Origin: Rhodovulum sp. P5
GTDB lineage: Bacteria; Pseudomonadota; Alphaproteobacteria; Rhodobacterales; Rhodobacteraceae
Assembly: GCF_002079305.1 (NCBI RefSeq)
Contig: NZ_CP015039.1
Location: 1,819,501-1,883,500, forward strand
Direction: 5' to 3'
DNA length: 64,000 nt
Both the position numbers and the translations under genes were made by a program. This document shows positions 48,599 to 56,423 of the stretch, one piece after another. The notes under the pieces were generated by a model. The model saw nothing but the letters and a program-made list of their open reading frames with translations. It did no database searches and was not told the origin of the DNA. The first letter of the stretch is position 1. Each line of letters starts with the position of its first letter.

Positions 48599-50089
48599 AT
48601 GACCTCGACATCGCAAAAAGTCGTCGTCATCGGCGCCGGAATGGGCGGGCTTTCAACCGCGATCCGGCTGGCAAATGCGGGCCTAGACGTTCAGGTTGTG
48701 GACCGCGCGCCCGTTCCCGGCGGCAAGATGCGCACCTTCGCCACCGATGCCGGCCCGTCCGATGCGGGCCCCACCGTGATGACCATGCGCCCGGTCTTCG
48801 AAGAACTGTTCGACAGCGTCGGCGCAACCCTTACCGACTATGTCACCCTCCATCGGGAGGAGGTCCTGGCCCGCCACTGGTGGCCGGACGGATCGTCGCT
48901 CGACCTGTTCGCCAGTCGCGAGGACAGCGCCGCCGCCGTGGGCACGTTCGCGGGCGCAAAGGCCGAAAAGGAATTCCGCGCCTTCTGTCGCCGGGCCGAA
49001 CGTCTGTTCCGGGCGTTCGACGCGCCGATGATGCAGGCCGCCGAACCCTCGCAAGGCGCGCTGACGCGCGAGGTGATGACCCATCCGTGGCTGATCTTCG
49101 ACATGGCGCCGCTGAAAAGCCTGTGGTCCAGCCTGAACGCGCAATTCTCCGACCCGCGGCTGGCGCAGTTGTTCGGGCGTTATGCCACCTATGTCGGTGG
49201 CTCCCCCTTCAAATCCCCCGCCCTTCTGGGCCTGATCTGGCATGCCGAGGAACAGGGCGTCTGGCGGGTCGACGGCGGCATGCACAAGCTCGCCCGCGGC
49301 CTGCACAAGCTGGCAGAGGACAAGGGCGTCACCTTCACCTTCAAGACCCGCGCGACCCGGATCGAGACCCAGGGCGGGAAAGCCGCCGCCGTGCATCTGG
49401 AGGACGGCACCCGCCTGCCCGCCGATATCGTGGTCTTCAACGGCGACCCCGCGGCGCTGCACTCGGGCCTGCTGGGCGGTGACGTTCGCAAGACCGTGAA
49501 GACGGGCGCCACCCATCCGCGCAGCCTGTCGGCCTATGTCTGGTCCTACGCCGCAAAGCCCCACGGGCCGGAAATGGTGCACCACAACGTCTTCTTCTGC
49601 GCCGACCCGCATACCGAATTCGACCCCATCGCCCGCGGCCATATGCCCGAGGACGGAACGCTCTATATCTGCGCGCAGGACCGCGGCAGCGGGAAAACGC
49701 CGCAGGGTCTGGAACGGTTCGAAATTATAATGAATGGACCGCCCATGGCCGACGGGGCCGACCCGACCGACGAGGAGAAAGAGACGTGCCGGACACGCAC
49801 CTTCGAGACGCTGGCCAAGTTCGGCCTGACCTTCGATCCGACACCGGAGGCGACATGGCTGACGACGCCGCGACAGTTCGCGAAGCTGTTCCCGGCGTCG
49901 GAAGGTTCCATCTACGGGCGGAGCCCGCACGGCCTGACAGCCTCTCTGAAACGGCCCACGGCGCGGACGAAGCTGCCGGGCCTCTATCTGGCGGGCGGGG
50001 GGGCGCATCCGGGGGCGGGCATCCCCATGGCAACCCTCTCCGGCAGGCACGCGGCCGCGGCGATCTTGACGGACCTTGCTTCAACCTAG
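48599..50089 (+). CDS. crtD: 1-hydroxycarotenoid 3,4-desaturase CrtD
   Basis: 496-residue FAD-dependent desaturase of the CrtI superfamily. The dinucleotide motif GAGMGG lies at 12-17 and the family C-terminus LAGGGAHPGAGIPMATLSGR is intact. It acts on hydroxy/methoxyneurosporene. A GAGG-type ribosome site precedes the ATG at 48599; an ATG at 48563 would add 12 residues (MVPSQHSLRWIK) and lies just after the PpsR sites. It runs into crtC, whose conserved coding part begins before the crtD stop. Confidence 0.93.
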   Translation: MTSTSQKVVVIGAGMGGLSTAIRLANAGLDVQVVDRAPVPGGKMRTFATDAGPSDAGPTVMTMRPVFEELFDSVGATLTDYVTLHREEVLARHWWPDGSSLDLFASREDSAAAVGTFAGAKAEKEFRAFCRRAERLFRAFDAPMMQAAEPSQGALTREVMTHPWLIFDMAPLKSLWSSLNAQFSDPRLAQLFGRYATYVGGSPFKSPALLGLIWHAEEQGVWRVDGGMHKLARGLHKLAEDKGVTFTFKTRATRIETQGGKAAAVHLEDGTRLPADIVVFNGDPAALHSGLLGGDVRKTVKTGATHPRSLSAYVWSYAAKPHGPEMVHHNVFFCADPHTEFDPIARGHMPEDGTLYICAQDRGSGKTPQGLERFEIIMNGPPMADGADPTDEEKETCRTRTFETLAKFGLTFDPTPEATWLTTPRQFAKLFPASEGSIYGRSPHGLTASLKRPTARTKLPGLYLAGGGAHPGAGIPMATLSGRHAAAAILTDLAST

Positions 50090-51006
50090 AGGTCCCCTCC
50101 GACGGCTATGCCTGGTGGTATGTCGACGGGATCAGCCATGACGGCGACCAGCAGATCTCGATCATCTCGTTCATCGGTTCGGTCTTTTCGCCGTGGTATC
50201 GCTGGTCGGGCCGAGTGAACCCCGAAAATCACTGCTGCATCAACGTGGCCACCTATGGCAAGGGCGGCCGCTGGACGATGACCGACCGGGGCCAGGCCGC
50301 CCTGCGGCAGACCGCGAACACGTTCGAGGTGGGGCCATCGAAGCTGACCTGGAAAGGCGGCAAGCTGTACATCGATATCGACGAGATGTCGTGGCCGCAC
50401 ATGACCCGGCTGAAGGGGCGGGTGACGGTGACGCCGTCCGCGGTGACCGATGTCGAACTGCCGCTGAAGGCGGACGGATCCCATGTCTGGCGGCCCTTCG
50501 CGCCCTCGTCAGAGATCGAGGTCGACCTGAACCAGCCCGGCTGGCAATGGACGGGGCATGGCTATTTCGACTCCAATTTCGGGATCCACGCGCTGGAGGA
50601 TGACTTCAGCTACTGGACTTGGGGCCGCTTCCCGACAAAGGACAACGGCGCCTATTGCTTCTACGATGCCTCGGTGCGGGACGGGTCGGAACTGGCCGTG
50701 GGGCTGCATTTCGGCGCCGAAGGCTCGGTCGAGGTGATCGACGCCCCGCCGCGCACGCGGTTCTCCCGCTCGAAATGGCTGGTGAAACGCGAAACCCGTG
50801 CCGACCCGGGATACAAGCCTCGGCAGGTGCACGACATGCTGGATGCACCATTCTACTGCCGCTCCACCGTCAAGACGCAGATCTTCGGCGAGGAAACCGT
50901 GGGCGTGCACGAGGCGCTGGACCTGAACCGGTTCGCCAGCCCGCTGTTGAAGCCGATGCTGGCGGTCAAGGTGCCGCGCAAGACGGGCTGGTCGTTCGAG
51001 GGGTGA
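50062..51006 (+). CDS. crtC: carotenoid 1,2-hydratase (hydroxyneurosporene synthase) CrtC
   Basis: Enzyme adding water to neurosporene/lycopene psi-ends. Family residues begin at about 50071 with GPCFNLEVPSDGYAWWYVDG and continue through FIGSVFSPWYRWSGR, INVATYGKGGRW, FDSNFGIHALEDDFSYWTWGR to KTGWSFEG. The start is unresolved: in this frame the nearest upstream ATG is 49855, 235 nt inside crtD, and no GTG or TTG occurs between there and 50216, which is already inside the domain. The coordinate given marks where homology begins, not a proven start codon. Possibilities are a non-AUG start, the 49855 ATG, or a base error. Confidence 0.8.
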   Translation, partial: DLDGPCFNLEVPSDGYAWWYVDGISHDGDQQISIISFIGSVFSPWYRWSGRVNPENHCCINVATYGKGGRWTMTDRGQAALRQTANTFEVGPSKLTWKGGKLYIDIDEMSWPHMTRLKGRVTVTPSAVTDVELPLKADGSHVWRPFAPSSEIEVDLNQPGWQWTGHGYFDSNFGIHALEDDFSYWTWGRFPTKDNGAYCFYDASVRDGSELAVGLHFGAEGSVEVIDAPPRTRFSRSKWLVKRETRADPGYKPRQVHDMLDAPFYCRSTVKTQIFGEETVGVHEALDLNRFASPLLKPMLAVKVPRKTGWSFEG

Positions 51007-51363
51007 GGGGCCTGCCCGTACAGCCCACACCAAGCGATTTCCTTCGGACTGTTACGGAGCATCATTCCGATGTGGGCCCGGACGACCAGTCCGGGCCGCG
51101 CCCGACCCTCCCCTAGGAGGCCGCTTTGGCGATGCCTCAAACCGGACACACGCCATTCGGGCTTATTAGATAAATCGCTGCCGACAAGACTTGGGCGGCG
51201 CCCTCCAGGGTCGGGCGCGGCCCTCCGCACGCGGCTCAGTCCGGCGTGGCAAAGTTCAAGAACAGACCGCCACTAACACACGCCATCCTTTCGCGTGCCT
51301 CTCAGTCGTAGCACACGCATCTTAACCCGCCATCAACCTGTTTCGCATGCGAAACTTTTGCCG
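51007..51363. repeat. crtC-tspO intergenic region with inverted-repeat element
   Basis: This 357-nt gap between convergent genes holds three structures. One is a hairpin GCCCGGAC/GTCCGGGC with loop GACCA (51076-51096). The second is a perfect 17-bp inverted repeat GGGCCGCGCCCGACCCT (51093-51109) and its complement (51207-51223), enclosing 97 nt. The third is the second copy of a 19-bp palindromic repeat (51341-51359). No protein gene is convincing; reading leftward after the palindrome there is a 15-codon frame MRVLRLRGTRKDGVC. It could be a terminator/REP-like region, a small RNA locus or a miniature mobile element. Confidence 0.6.
51341..51359 (-). repeat. 19-bp palindromic repeat, copy 2
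   Basis: On the minus strand this is AAAAGTTTCGCATGCGAAA, identical to 13231-13249. GTTAAG again follows the palindrome, here about 17 nt later. It lies 5 nt from the tspO stop and, like copy 1, its orientation points toward the 3' end of the neighbouring gene. Confidence 0.7.
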
Positions 51364-51846
51364 TCAGGCGCCGGCCAGTTGCTCTGCATCGGGGTTGCGG
51401 CGCCAGATGGAGAAGTTCAGCGCAAAGGCATAGCTGCCCCAGACCACGTAAGGCGCGATCAGCAGACCGGCGACCATGTCGACCCGGTAGAACGCCACCG
51501 CCATCGCCACGACCGACAGCCACAGGCCCATCAGCGCCACCAGCGCCGCGCCCAGCTTGTGCAGCCCGAAGAAGATCGGCGACCAGAGCGTGTTGAACGC
51601 CACCTGCAGCGCCCAGATGCCCAGCGCGTACATGACCTCGGGGTGGCCAGAAATCGCGACCCGCATCGCGGCATATGACATCATGATATACAGCACCAGC
51701 CATGCCAGCGGGAACAGCCAGTTGGGCGGGGTCCATGAGGGCTTGTCGATCCGGCGGTACCATTCGCCGGGGCCGAAGAACTGCCCTGTCGACCCCGCGG
51801 TCAGACAGGTGAAAAAGAACAGCGCGAAGAGGGGCCAGTCGATCAT
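51364..51846 (-). CDS. tspO: tryptophan-rich sensory protein TspO
   Basis: 160-residue five-helix TspO/MBR protein. Family features: STGQFFGPGEWYRRIDKPSW near the N-terminus, PNWLFPLAWLVLYIMMSYAA, and the Asn/Trp pair in FNTLWSPIFFGLH. In Rhodobacter it sits in the outer membrane and dampens photosynthesis gene expression, probably through tetrapyrrole export. The ATG at 51846 has GGAGG 5 nt upstream; the GTG at 51849 is too close. It lies 27 nt after crtB on the same strand, the usual place in the PGC. Confidence 0.92.
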   Translation of the reverse strand: MIDWPLFALFFFTCLTAGSTGQFFGPGEWYRRIDKPSWTPPNWLFPLAWLVLYIMMSYAAMRVAISGHPEVMYALGIWALQVAFNTLWSPIFFGLHKLGAALVALMGLWLSVVAMAVAFYRVDMVAGLLIAPYVVWGSYAFALNFSIWRRNPDAEQLAGA

Positions 51847-51873
51847 CACGACCTCCGATTGTGCGTCCTGCCC

Positions 51874-52929
51874 CTAGATAGCCCGTCGTCCGCTTTGTTC
51901 CAATGCGGCAGCGCGTCGTGCCTGTTCCTGCGCCTTCAACTGGGCGAGAGCGGCGATGACGGTGCCCGCACGCCCCTCTCCCCACGGATTGTCGGACGGA
52001 AGGCGTTCGGCCGCGGCCTCCACCAGATAGGCGCATTCGGGCAGCGGCTTGGCATAGAGCACGGCCGAGCGCGGCATCACCGCCACCAGCACCGATTCAA
52101 ACGCCGACAGGATCAGCCAGCCGATCTTTTGCCCTTTGTTCGTATAGGCGCGGCGGGTGATGTTGTCGTAATCGGCCCGCGCAACCTCTCGCGAGATACC
52201 GGCATAGATGTGCCGCGCAGCGAAAATGCCGGGGCGGCAGCACCACGGCAGTTCGGCGATGCCCGGCTCGGCGCGAAAATACAGACGGTTGGCATCGGCC
52301 ACCAGACGCTTGGTGATCCGGCGGATCTGCCGGGTCGGCTGCGGATTGGCGAGGAACTCCTCGACATCGACGCCGGCCTCTTCCATCCAGTCGAGCGGCA
52401 GGTAGAACCGGCCCTCCCGCGCGTCTTCGCCGACGTCGCGGGAGATGTTGCTCAGCTGCATGGCCACGCCCAGGTCGCAGGCCCGCGCCAGCGCATGGGG
52501 GTCGCGCACGCGCATCAGCACGGTCATCATCGCCCCCACCGCCGCGGCGACGCGGGCGGAATAGGCGTAGACGCCAGAGAGGTCTTCGTATCGCTTGTGC
52601 ACCGCGTCCCAGGCCATGCCTTCCAGCAGGGCCTCGGGCAGGGTGCGCGGCATCTCGAATTCCTCGACCACGGCGGCAAAGGCCCGGTCGGCGGGGGCGT
52701 TTCGGGGCGTGCCGCGATAGATCAGCTCCAGCCGCTCGCCCAGCGCCAGGACAGCGGCGCTTTTGTCCTGCACCAGATCGACGGCGTCGTCGGTCATCCG
52801 GCAAAAGGCATAAAGCGCAAGGGCAGGATCCCGCACGCGGCCCGGCATCAGGCGCGAGGCCGCGTGGAAGGAGTACGACCCGGTGCGGATCGAGTCTTCG
52901 CAGTGCTTCAGATCCGCCGGGTTGATCAT
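51874..52929 (-). CDS. crtB: phytoene synthase CrtB
   Basis: 351-residue enzyme joining two geranylgeranyl diphosphates into phytoene. Asp-rich motifs are RMTDDAVD (45-51) and RDVGED (164-169), with the squalene/phytoene synthase signatures YAYSARVAAAVGAM and QLSNISRDVGEDAREGR. The start lies 4 nt after the crtI stop, so crtI-crtB-tspO form a transcript read leftward from the crtA/crtI promoter region. Confidence 0.96.
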   Translation of the reverse strand: MINPADLKHCEDSIRTGSYSFHAASRLMPGRVRDPALALYAFCRMTDDAVDLVQDKSAAVLALGERLELIYRGTPRNAPADRAFAAVVEEFEMPRTLPEALLEGMAWDAVHKRYEDLSGVYAYSARVAAAVGAMMTVLMRVRDPHALARACDLGVAMQLSNISRDVGEDAREGRFYLPLDWMEEAGVDVEEFLANPQPTRQIRRITKRLVADANRLYFRAEPGIAELPWCCRPGIFAARHIYAGISREVARADYDNITRRAYTNKGQKIGWLILSAFESVLVAVMPRSAVLYAKPLPECAYLVEAAAERLPSDNPWGEGRAGTVIAALAQLKAQEQARRAAALEQSGRRAI

Positions 52930-52933
52930 CGCC

Positions 52934-54508
52934 TCAGTCCGCCGATGCCGGTGCCGCGTCGGGCACGAGTTTCGCCATCACCTCGGCCGAGGTGATCACG
53001 CTGGGCAGGCCCGCCCCGGGATGGGTGCCGGCGCCGACCATATACAGGCCCTCGACCTCTTCGCTGATATTGTGCGGGCGGAAATTCGCGCTTTGGAAAA
53101 TCCGCGGCTCCAGCGAGAAGCCCGCACCGAAGGGCGACAGATACCGCATCTGGAACGTCTCCGGCGTGAAGTAGAGGCTTGTCGACACCTTGTCGCCCAG
53201 ACCCGGCATCAGCTTTTCTTCCATGAAGTCCTGCACCATCTGACGATAGCGTTCGCCATTGGCCTTCCAGTCGATGGGATTGTCGCTGTGCAGGTTCGGC
53301 ACCGGCGACAGCGCATAGAAGGTATCGTCGCCCTCGGGCGCGGCACTGGGGTCGGTGACGCTGGGCCGGTGGATATAAAGGCTCATATCGTCGGCGAGGT
53401 TTTCCTGATCGAAGAAGATCTCGCGCACCAGGCCCTTGTAACGCGGGCCGTTCAGCACCGTGTGGTGGCCCACGTCCTTCCACATGTCGCGCGTGCCCTT
53501 GGTGCCGAAATACCAGACGAACAGGCCCATCGACCACCGCTTCTTGTTCAGCGTCTCGTCGGTCCAGCGCCAGCGGGGCACGTTGCGCATCAGGTGGCTG
53601 TAGGTGAAGCCCGAGTCGGCATTGGATACGACCAGATCGGCATCGATCACCTCGCCCGAGGCGAGTTTCACACCCGTCACCTTGCCGAAACGTTTGGGGC
53701 TGGTCTTCTTCACGAGGATCTCGTCGACCTCGGTTTCCAGCCGCATCAGGCCGCCCTGCCATTCCACGACATCGGCCATGGCCTTCGCGATGGCCGCCAC
53801 CCCGCCCATCGCGTAGTGGACGCCGAATTCCTTCTCAAGGTAACTGACGAGGATATACATCGAGGTCACGTTGAACGGATCGCCCCCGATGAAAAGCGGG
53901 TGGAACGACAGCGCCATGCGCAGGCGTTCGTCCTTCACCCGGCTGGCGGCATGGGCATAGACCGACTTGTCCGCGCGCAGCATGCCGAAGATGTGCAGCA
54001 CCTTGCCCAGTTCCCACCACTCATGCATCGGGCGGCGGCCAAGGTTTTCGAACCCGAACCAGTAACGCTTTTCGCTGTCCTTCAGGAACTTGTCATAGCC
54101 TTCAAGGTCAGAGGGCGAGAGCCGGGCAACCTCGGCCCGCATGCGGTCGGTGTCCTGACAGGCCCGGAAGCGTTCGCCATCGTCGAACACGATTTCATAG
54201 AACGGGTCCATCGGGGCAAGCTCGACGTCCTGCTTGAATTCGCGCCCGCAGGCCTTCCACAGCTCTTCGAACACCCAGGGCACGGTCACGATGGTCGGGC
54301 CAAGGTCGAAGCGGTGCCCGTCCTGCCAGATCGCCGATCCGCGCCCGCCGGGCACGTCGAGCTTGTCGACCACGGTCACGCGATAGCCCTTGGCCCCAAG
54401 GCGCATGGCAGCCGCAAGACCGCCCAGCCCGGCGCCGATCACAACAGCATGGGGACGGTCTGCGCGGACGGCCTCGTCCGCCAGGGCGGGATCAACTCGT
54501 GTCATCAT
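52934..54508 (-). CDS. crtI: phytoene desaturase CrtI
   Basis: 524-residue FAD enzyme carrying out the desaturation of phytoene toward neurosporene (and lycopene). The N-terminal dinucleotide fold is VVIGAGLGGLAAAMRLGAKG and the C-terminal bacterial-type signature VGAGTHPGAGLPSVITSAEV. Two adjacent ATGs (54508, 54505) are possible starts. It is divergent from crtA, with a PpsR site 17 bp upstream of its start. Confidence 0.96.
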   Translation of the reverse strand: MMTRVDPALADEAVRADRPHAVVIGAGLGGLAAAMRLGAKGYRVTVVDKLDVPGGRGSAIWQDGHRFDLGPTIVTVPWVFEELWKACGREFKQDVELAPMDPFYEIVFDDGERFRACQDTDRMRAEVARLSPSDLEGYDKFLKDSEKRYWFGFENLGRRPMHEWWELGKVLHIFGMLRADKSVYAHAASRVKDERLRMALSFHPLFIGGDPFNVTSMYILVSYLEKEFGVHYAMGGVAAIAKAMADVVEWQGGLMRLETEVDEILVKKTSPKRFGKVTGVKLASGEVIDADLVVSNADSGFTYSHLMRNVPRWRWTDETLNKKRWSMGLFVWYFGTKGTRDMWKDVGHHTVLNGPRYKGLVREIFFDQENLADDMSLYIHRPSVTDPSAAPEGDDTFYALSPVPNLHSDNPIDWKANGERYRQMVQDFMEEKLMPGLGDKVSTSLYFTPETFQMRYLSPFGAGFSLEPRIFQSANFRPHNISEEVEGLYMVGAGTHPGAGLPSVITSAEVMAKLVPDAAPASAD

Positions 54509-54524
54509 GTCGCTAGGTTAAACC

Positions 54525-54542
54525 TGTCTAGTTTAGTTTACA
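54525..54542. promoter_or_regulatory. PpsR/CrtJ operator between crtI and crtA
   Basis: TGTCTAGTTTAGTTTACA matches TGT-N12-ACA exactly. It lies in the 128-nt divergent spacer and can regulate both crtI-crtB and the crtA-bchI-bchD-bchO operon. No second site was found at 8 bp on either side. Confidence 0.82.
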
Positions 54543-54636
54543 ATGCTTCTACCGGATACGCACCGGGGACGGCAGGCACCTTGCCGTCGCACCCCCGATG
54601 CCACAGAAGATCGACAGTTGCGAAGGAGAATCGCAC

Positions 54637-55413
54637 ATGCAAGTCACCACCGTCAGCTTTTTCCGTTACAACAACTGGGCGTCCCGCCTGGAAGCGTTCA
54701 GCCAGATGGCGCGCGGCCGGTATGCCCTGAAGAATGTTGCGGGGCTGGAGTTTTTCAAGCTGCTGGGCACGGGGTCGGATGCGGGCTTCAACCCCCGGCC
54801 GAATATCAACGTCAACGCCATCTTCTGCGTGTGGAAAGACATGGATGCCGCCAAGGCGGGGCTGGCCAGTTCGATCACCCACCGCGTGCTGCGCGCCCAC
54901 TCGGTCGAGACCTACACGATCTACCTGACCCCCACCTCGGCCCGCGGCATGTGGTCGGGCGTGGAGCCGCTGACGGTGACCGAGTCCCCCGACGATAGCG
55001 GCAACGTCGCCGTTCTGACCCGCGCCACCGTGAAACTGCCCGTCGCGCTGAAATTCTGGGCCGAGGTGCCCGAAGTGCAGGAACGCGTCGCCAAGCACCC
55101 CAACTGCGCCTTCCACATCGGCATGGCCGAGGTGCCGTGGGTGCAGCAGGTGACCTTCTCGCTGTGGAACAACATGACGGAAATGGGCGGCTTCGCCTAT
55201 GGCAACTGCCCCCATGGCAACGCGGTCAAACATGTCCGCGAAGGCGACTGGTTCAAAGAAGAGATGTATGCCCGCTTCAACATCCTTGAAGAAGAGGGTA
55301 CTTGGGAGGGCGGAAGCCCGATGAGTCTGCTCAAGACCGGTCGGACATTCGACGAGCCCAAGAAAGCGCCGAAGAAGAAAAAGGCGCCCAAGAAAACGGA
55401 AGAGCCTGCATGA
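54637..55413 (+). CDS. crtA: spheroidene monooxygenase CrtA
   Basis: 258-residue enzyme that oxidises spheroidene to spheroidenone in the presence of O2. The family start is MQVTTVSFFRYNNWASRLEAF, with LGTGSDAGFNPRPNINVNAI further on. AAGGAG precedes the ATG at 54637. The C-terminal 20 residues are a Lys/Pro/Ala repeat (KKAPKKKKAPKK) not needed for the fold. The stop overlaps the bchI start by 4 nt, so carotenoid oxidation and Mg chelatase are on one transcript. Confidence 0.95.
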   Translation: MQVTTVSFFRYNNWASRLEAFSQMARGRYALKNVAGLEFFKLLGTGSDAGFNPRPNINVNAIFCVWKDMDAAKAGLASSITHRVLRAHSVETYTIYLTPTSARGMWSGVEPLTVTESPDDSGNVAVLTRATVKLPVALKFWAEVPEVQERVAKHPNCAFHIGMAEVPWVQQVTFSLWNNMTEMGGFAYGNCPHGNAVKHVREGDWFKEEMYARFNILEEEGTWEGGSPMSLLKTGRTFDEPKKAPKKKKAPKKTEEPA

Positions 55414-56423
55414 CACAACCCTTTCCCTTCTCCGCCATCGTCGGTCAGGAGGAGATGAAACAGGCGATGATCCTCACGGCAATCGACCCGGGGATCGGTG
55501 GCGTTCTGGTGTTCGGCGACCGCGGAACCGGCAAATCGACGGCCGTGCGCGCGCTGGCCGCCCTGTTGCCGCCGATCCACGCCGTCGCAAGCTGCCCGGT
55601 CAACTCGCCCTCGCTCGACAAGTGCCCGGACTGGGCGCATCTGACCACGACCGAGATCGTCACGCGGCCCACCCCGGTGGTGGACCTGCCGCTGGGCGTG
55701 ACCGAGGACCGGGTGGTCGGGGCGCTGGATATCGAAAAGGCGCTGTCGTCGGGTGAAAAGGCGTTCGAACCGGGGCTCTTGGCCCGGGCCAACCGCGGGT
55801 ACCTCTATATCGATGAGGTCAACCTGCTGGAGGATCATATCGTCGATCTCCTGCTTGACGTCGCCCAGTCGGGCGAAAACGTGGTGGAGAGGGAAGGGCT
55901 TTCGATCCGGCACCCGGCGCGCTTCGTGCTCGTCGGGTCCGGCAACCCCGAAGAGGGTGAGCTTCGGCCGCAGCTGCTGGACCGGTTCGGCCTGTCGGTC
56001 GAGGTCGCCTCGCCCAAGGATATCGATACCCGGATCGAGGTGATCCGCCGCCGCGACACCTACGAGATGGACTATGACGGCTTCATGGACAAATGGCGCC
56101 CCGAGGACGACGTGCTGCGCGACAAGATCCTCGCCGCCCGCGATCACCTCAAGACCATGGCAAGCGAAGATGCGGTGCTGCGCGACTGTGCGGAACTGTG
56201 CGTGGCGCTGGGGTCCGACGGTCTGCGCGGGGAGCTGACCCTGCTGAAAGCCGCGCGGGCGCTGGCCGCGTTCGAAGGCGCCGACAGCGTCAGCCGGTCC
56301 CATGTGAAAAAGGTTGCGCCGTCGGCGCTGCGCCACCGGCTGCGCCGCGATCCGCTGGACGAAGCCGGCTCTACCACCCGTGTCGGCCGCGTCGTCGAGG
56401 AGGTGTTGGGTGAGCCTGCCTGA
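55410..56423 (+). CDS. bchI: magnesium chelatase subunit I
   Basis: 337-residue AAA+ motor of Mg-protoporphyrin chelatase. Walker A GDRGTGKST lies at 36-44, Walker B YLYIDEVNLL follows, and SGNPEEGELRPQLLDRFGL is the sensor/arginine region. BchI hexamers with BchD use ATP to drive Mg insertion by BchH (not in the window). The start overlaps crtA by 4 nt; its end overlaps the bchD GTG start by 14 nt. Confidence 0.97.
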   Translation: MTQPFPFSAIVGQEEMKQAMILTAIDPGIGGVLVFGDRGTGKSTAVRALAALLPPIHAVASCPVNSPSLDKCPDWAHLTTTEIVTRPTPVVDLPLGVTEDRVVGALDIEKALSSGEKAFEPGLLARANRGYLYIDEVNLLEDHIVDLLLDVAQSGENVVEREGLSIRHPARFVLVGSGNPEEGELRPQLLDRFGLSVEVASPKDIDTRIEVIRRRDTYEMDYDGFMDKWRPEDDVLRDKILAARDHLKTMASEDAVLRDCAELCVALGSDGLRGELTLLKAARALAAFEGADSVSRSHVKKVAPSALRHRLRRDPLDEAGSTTRVGRVVEEVLGEPA

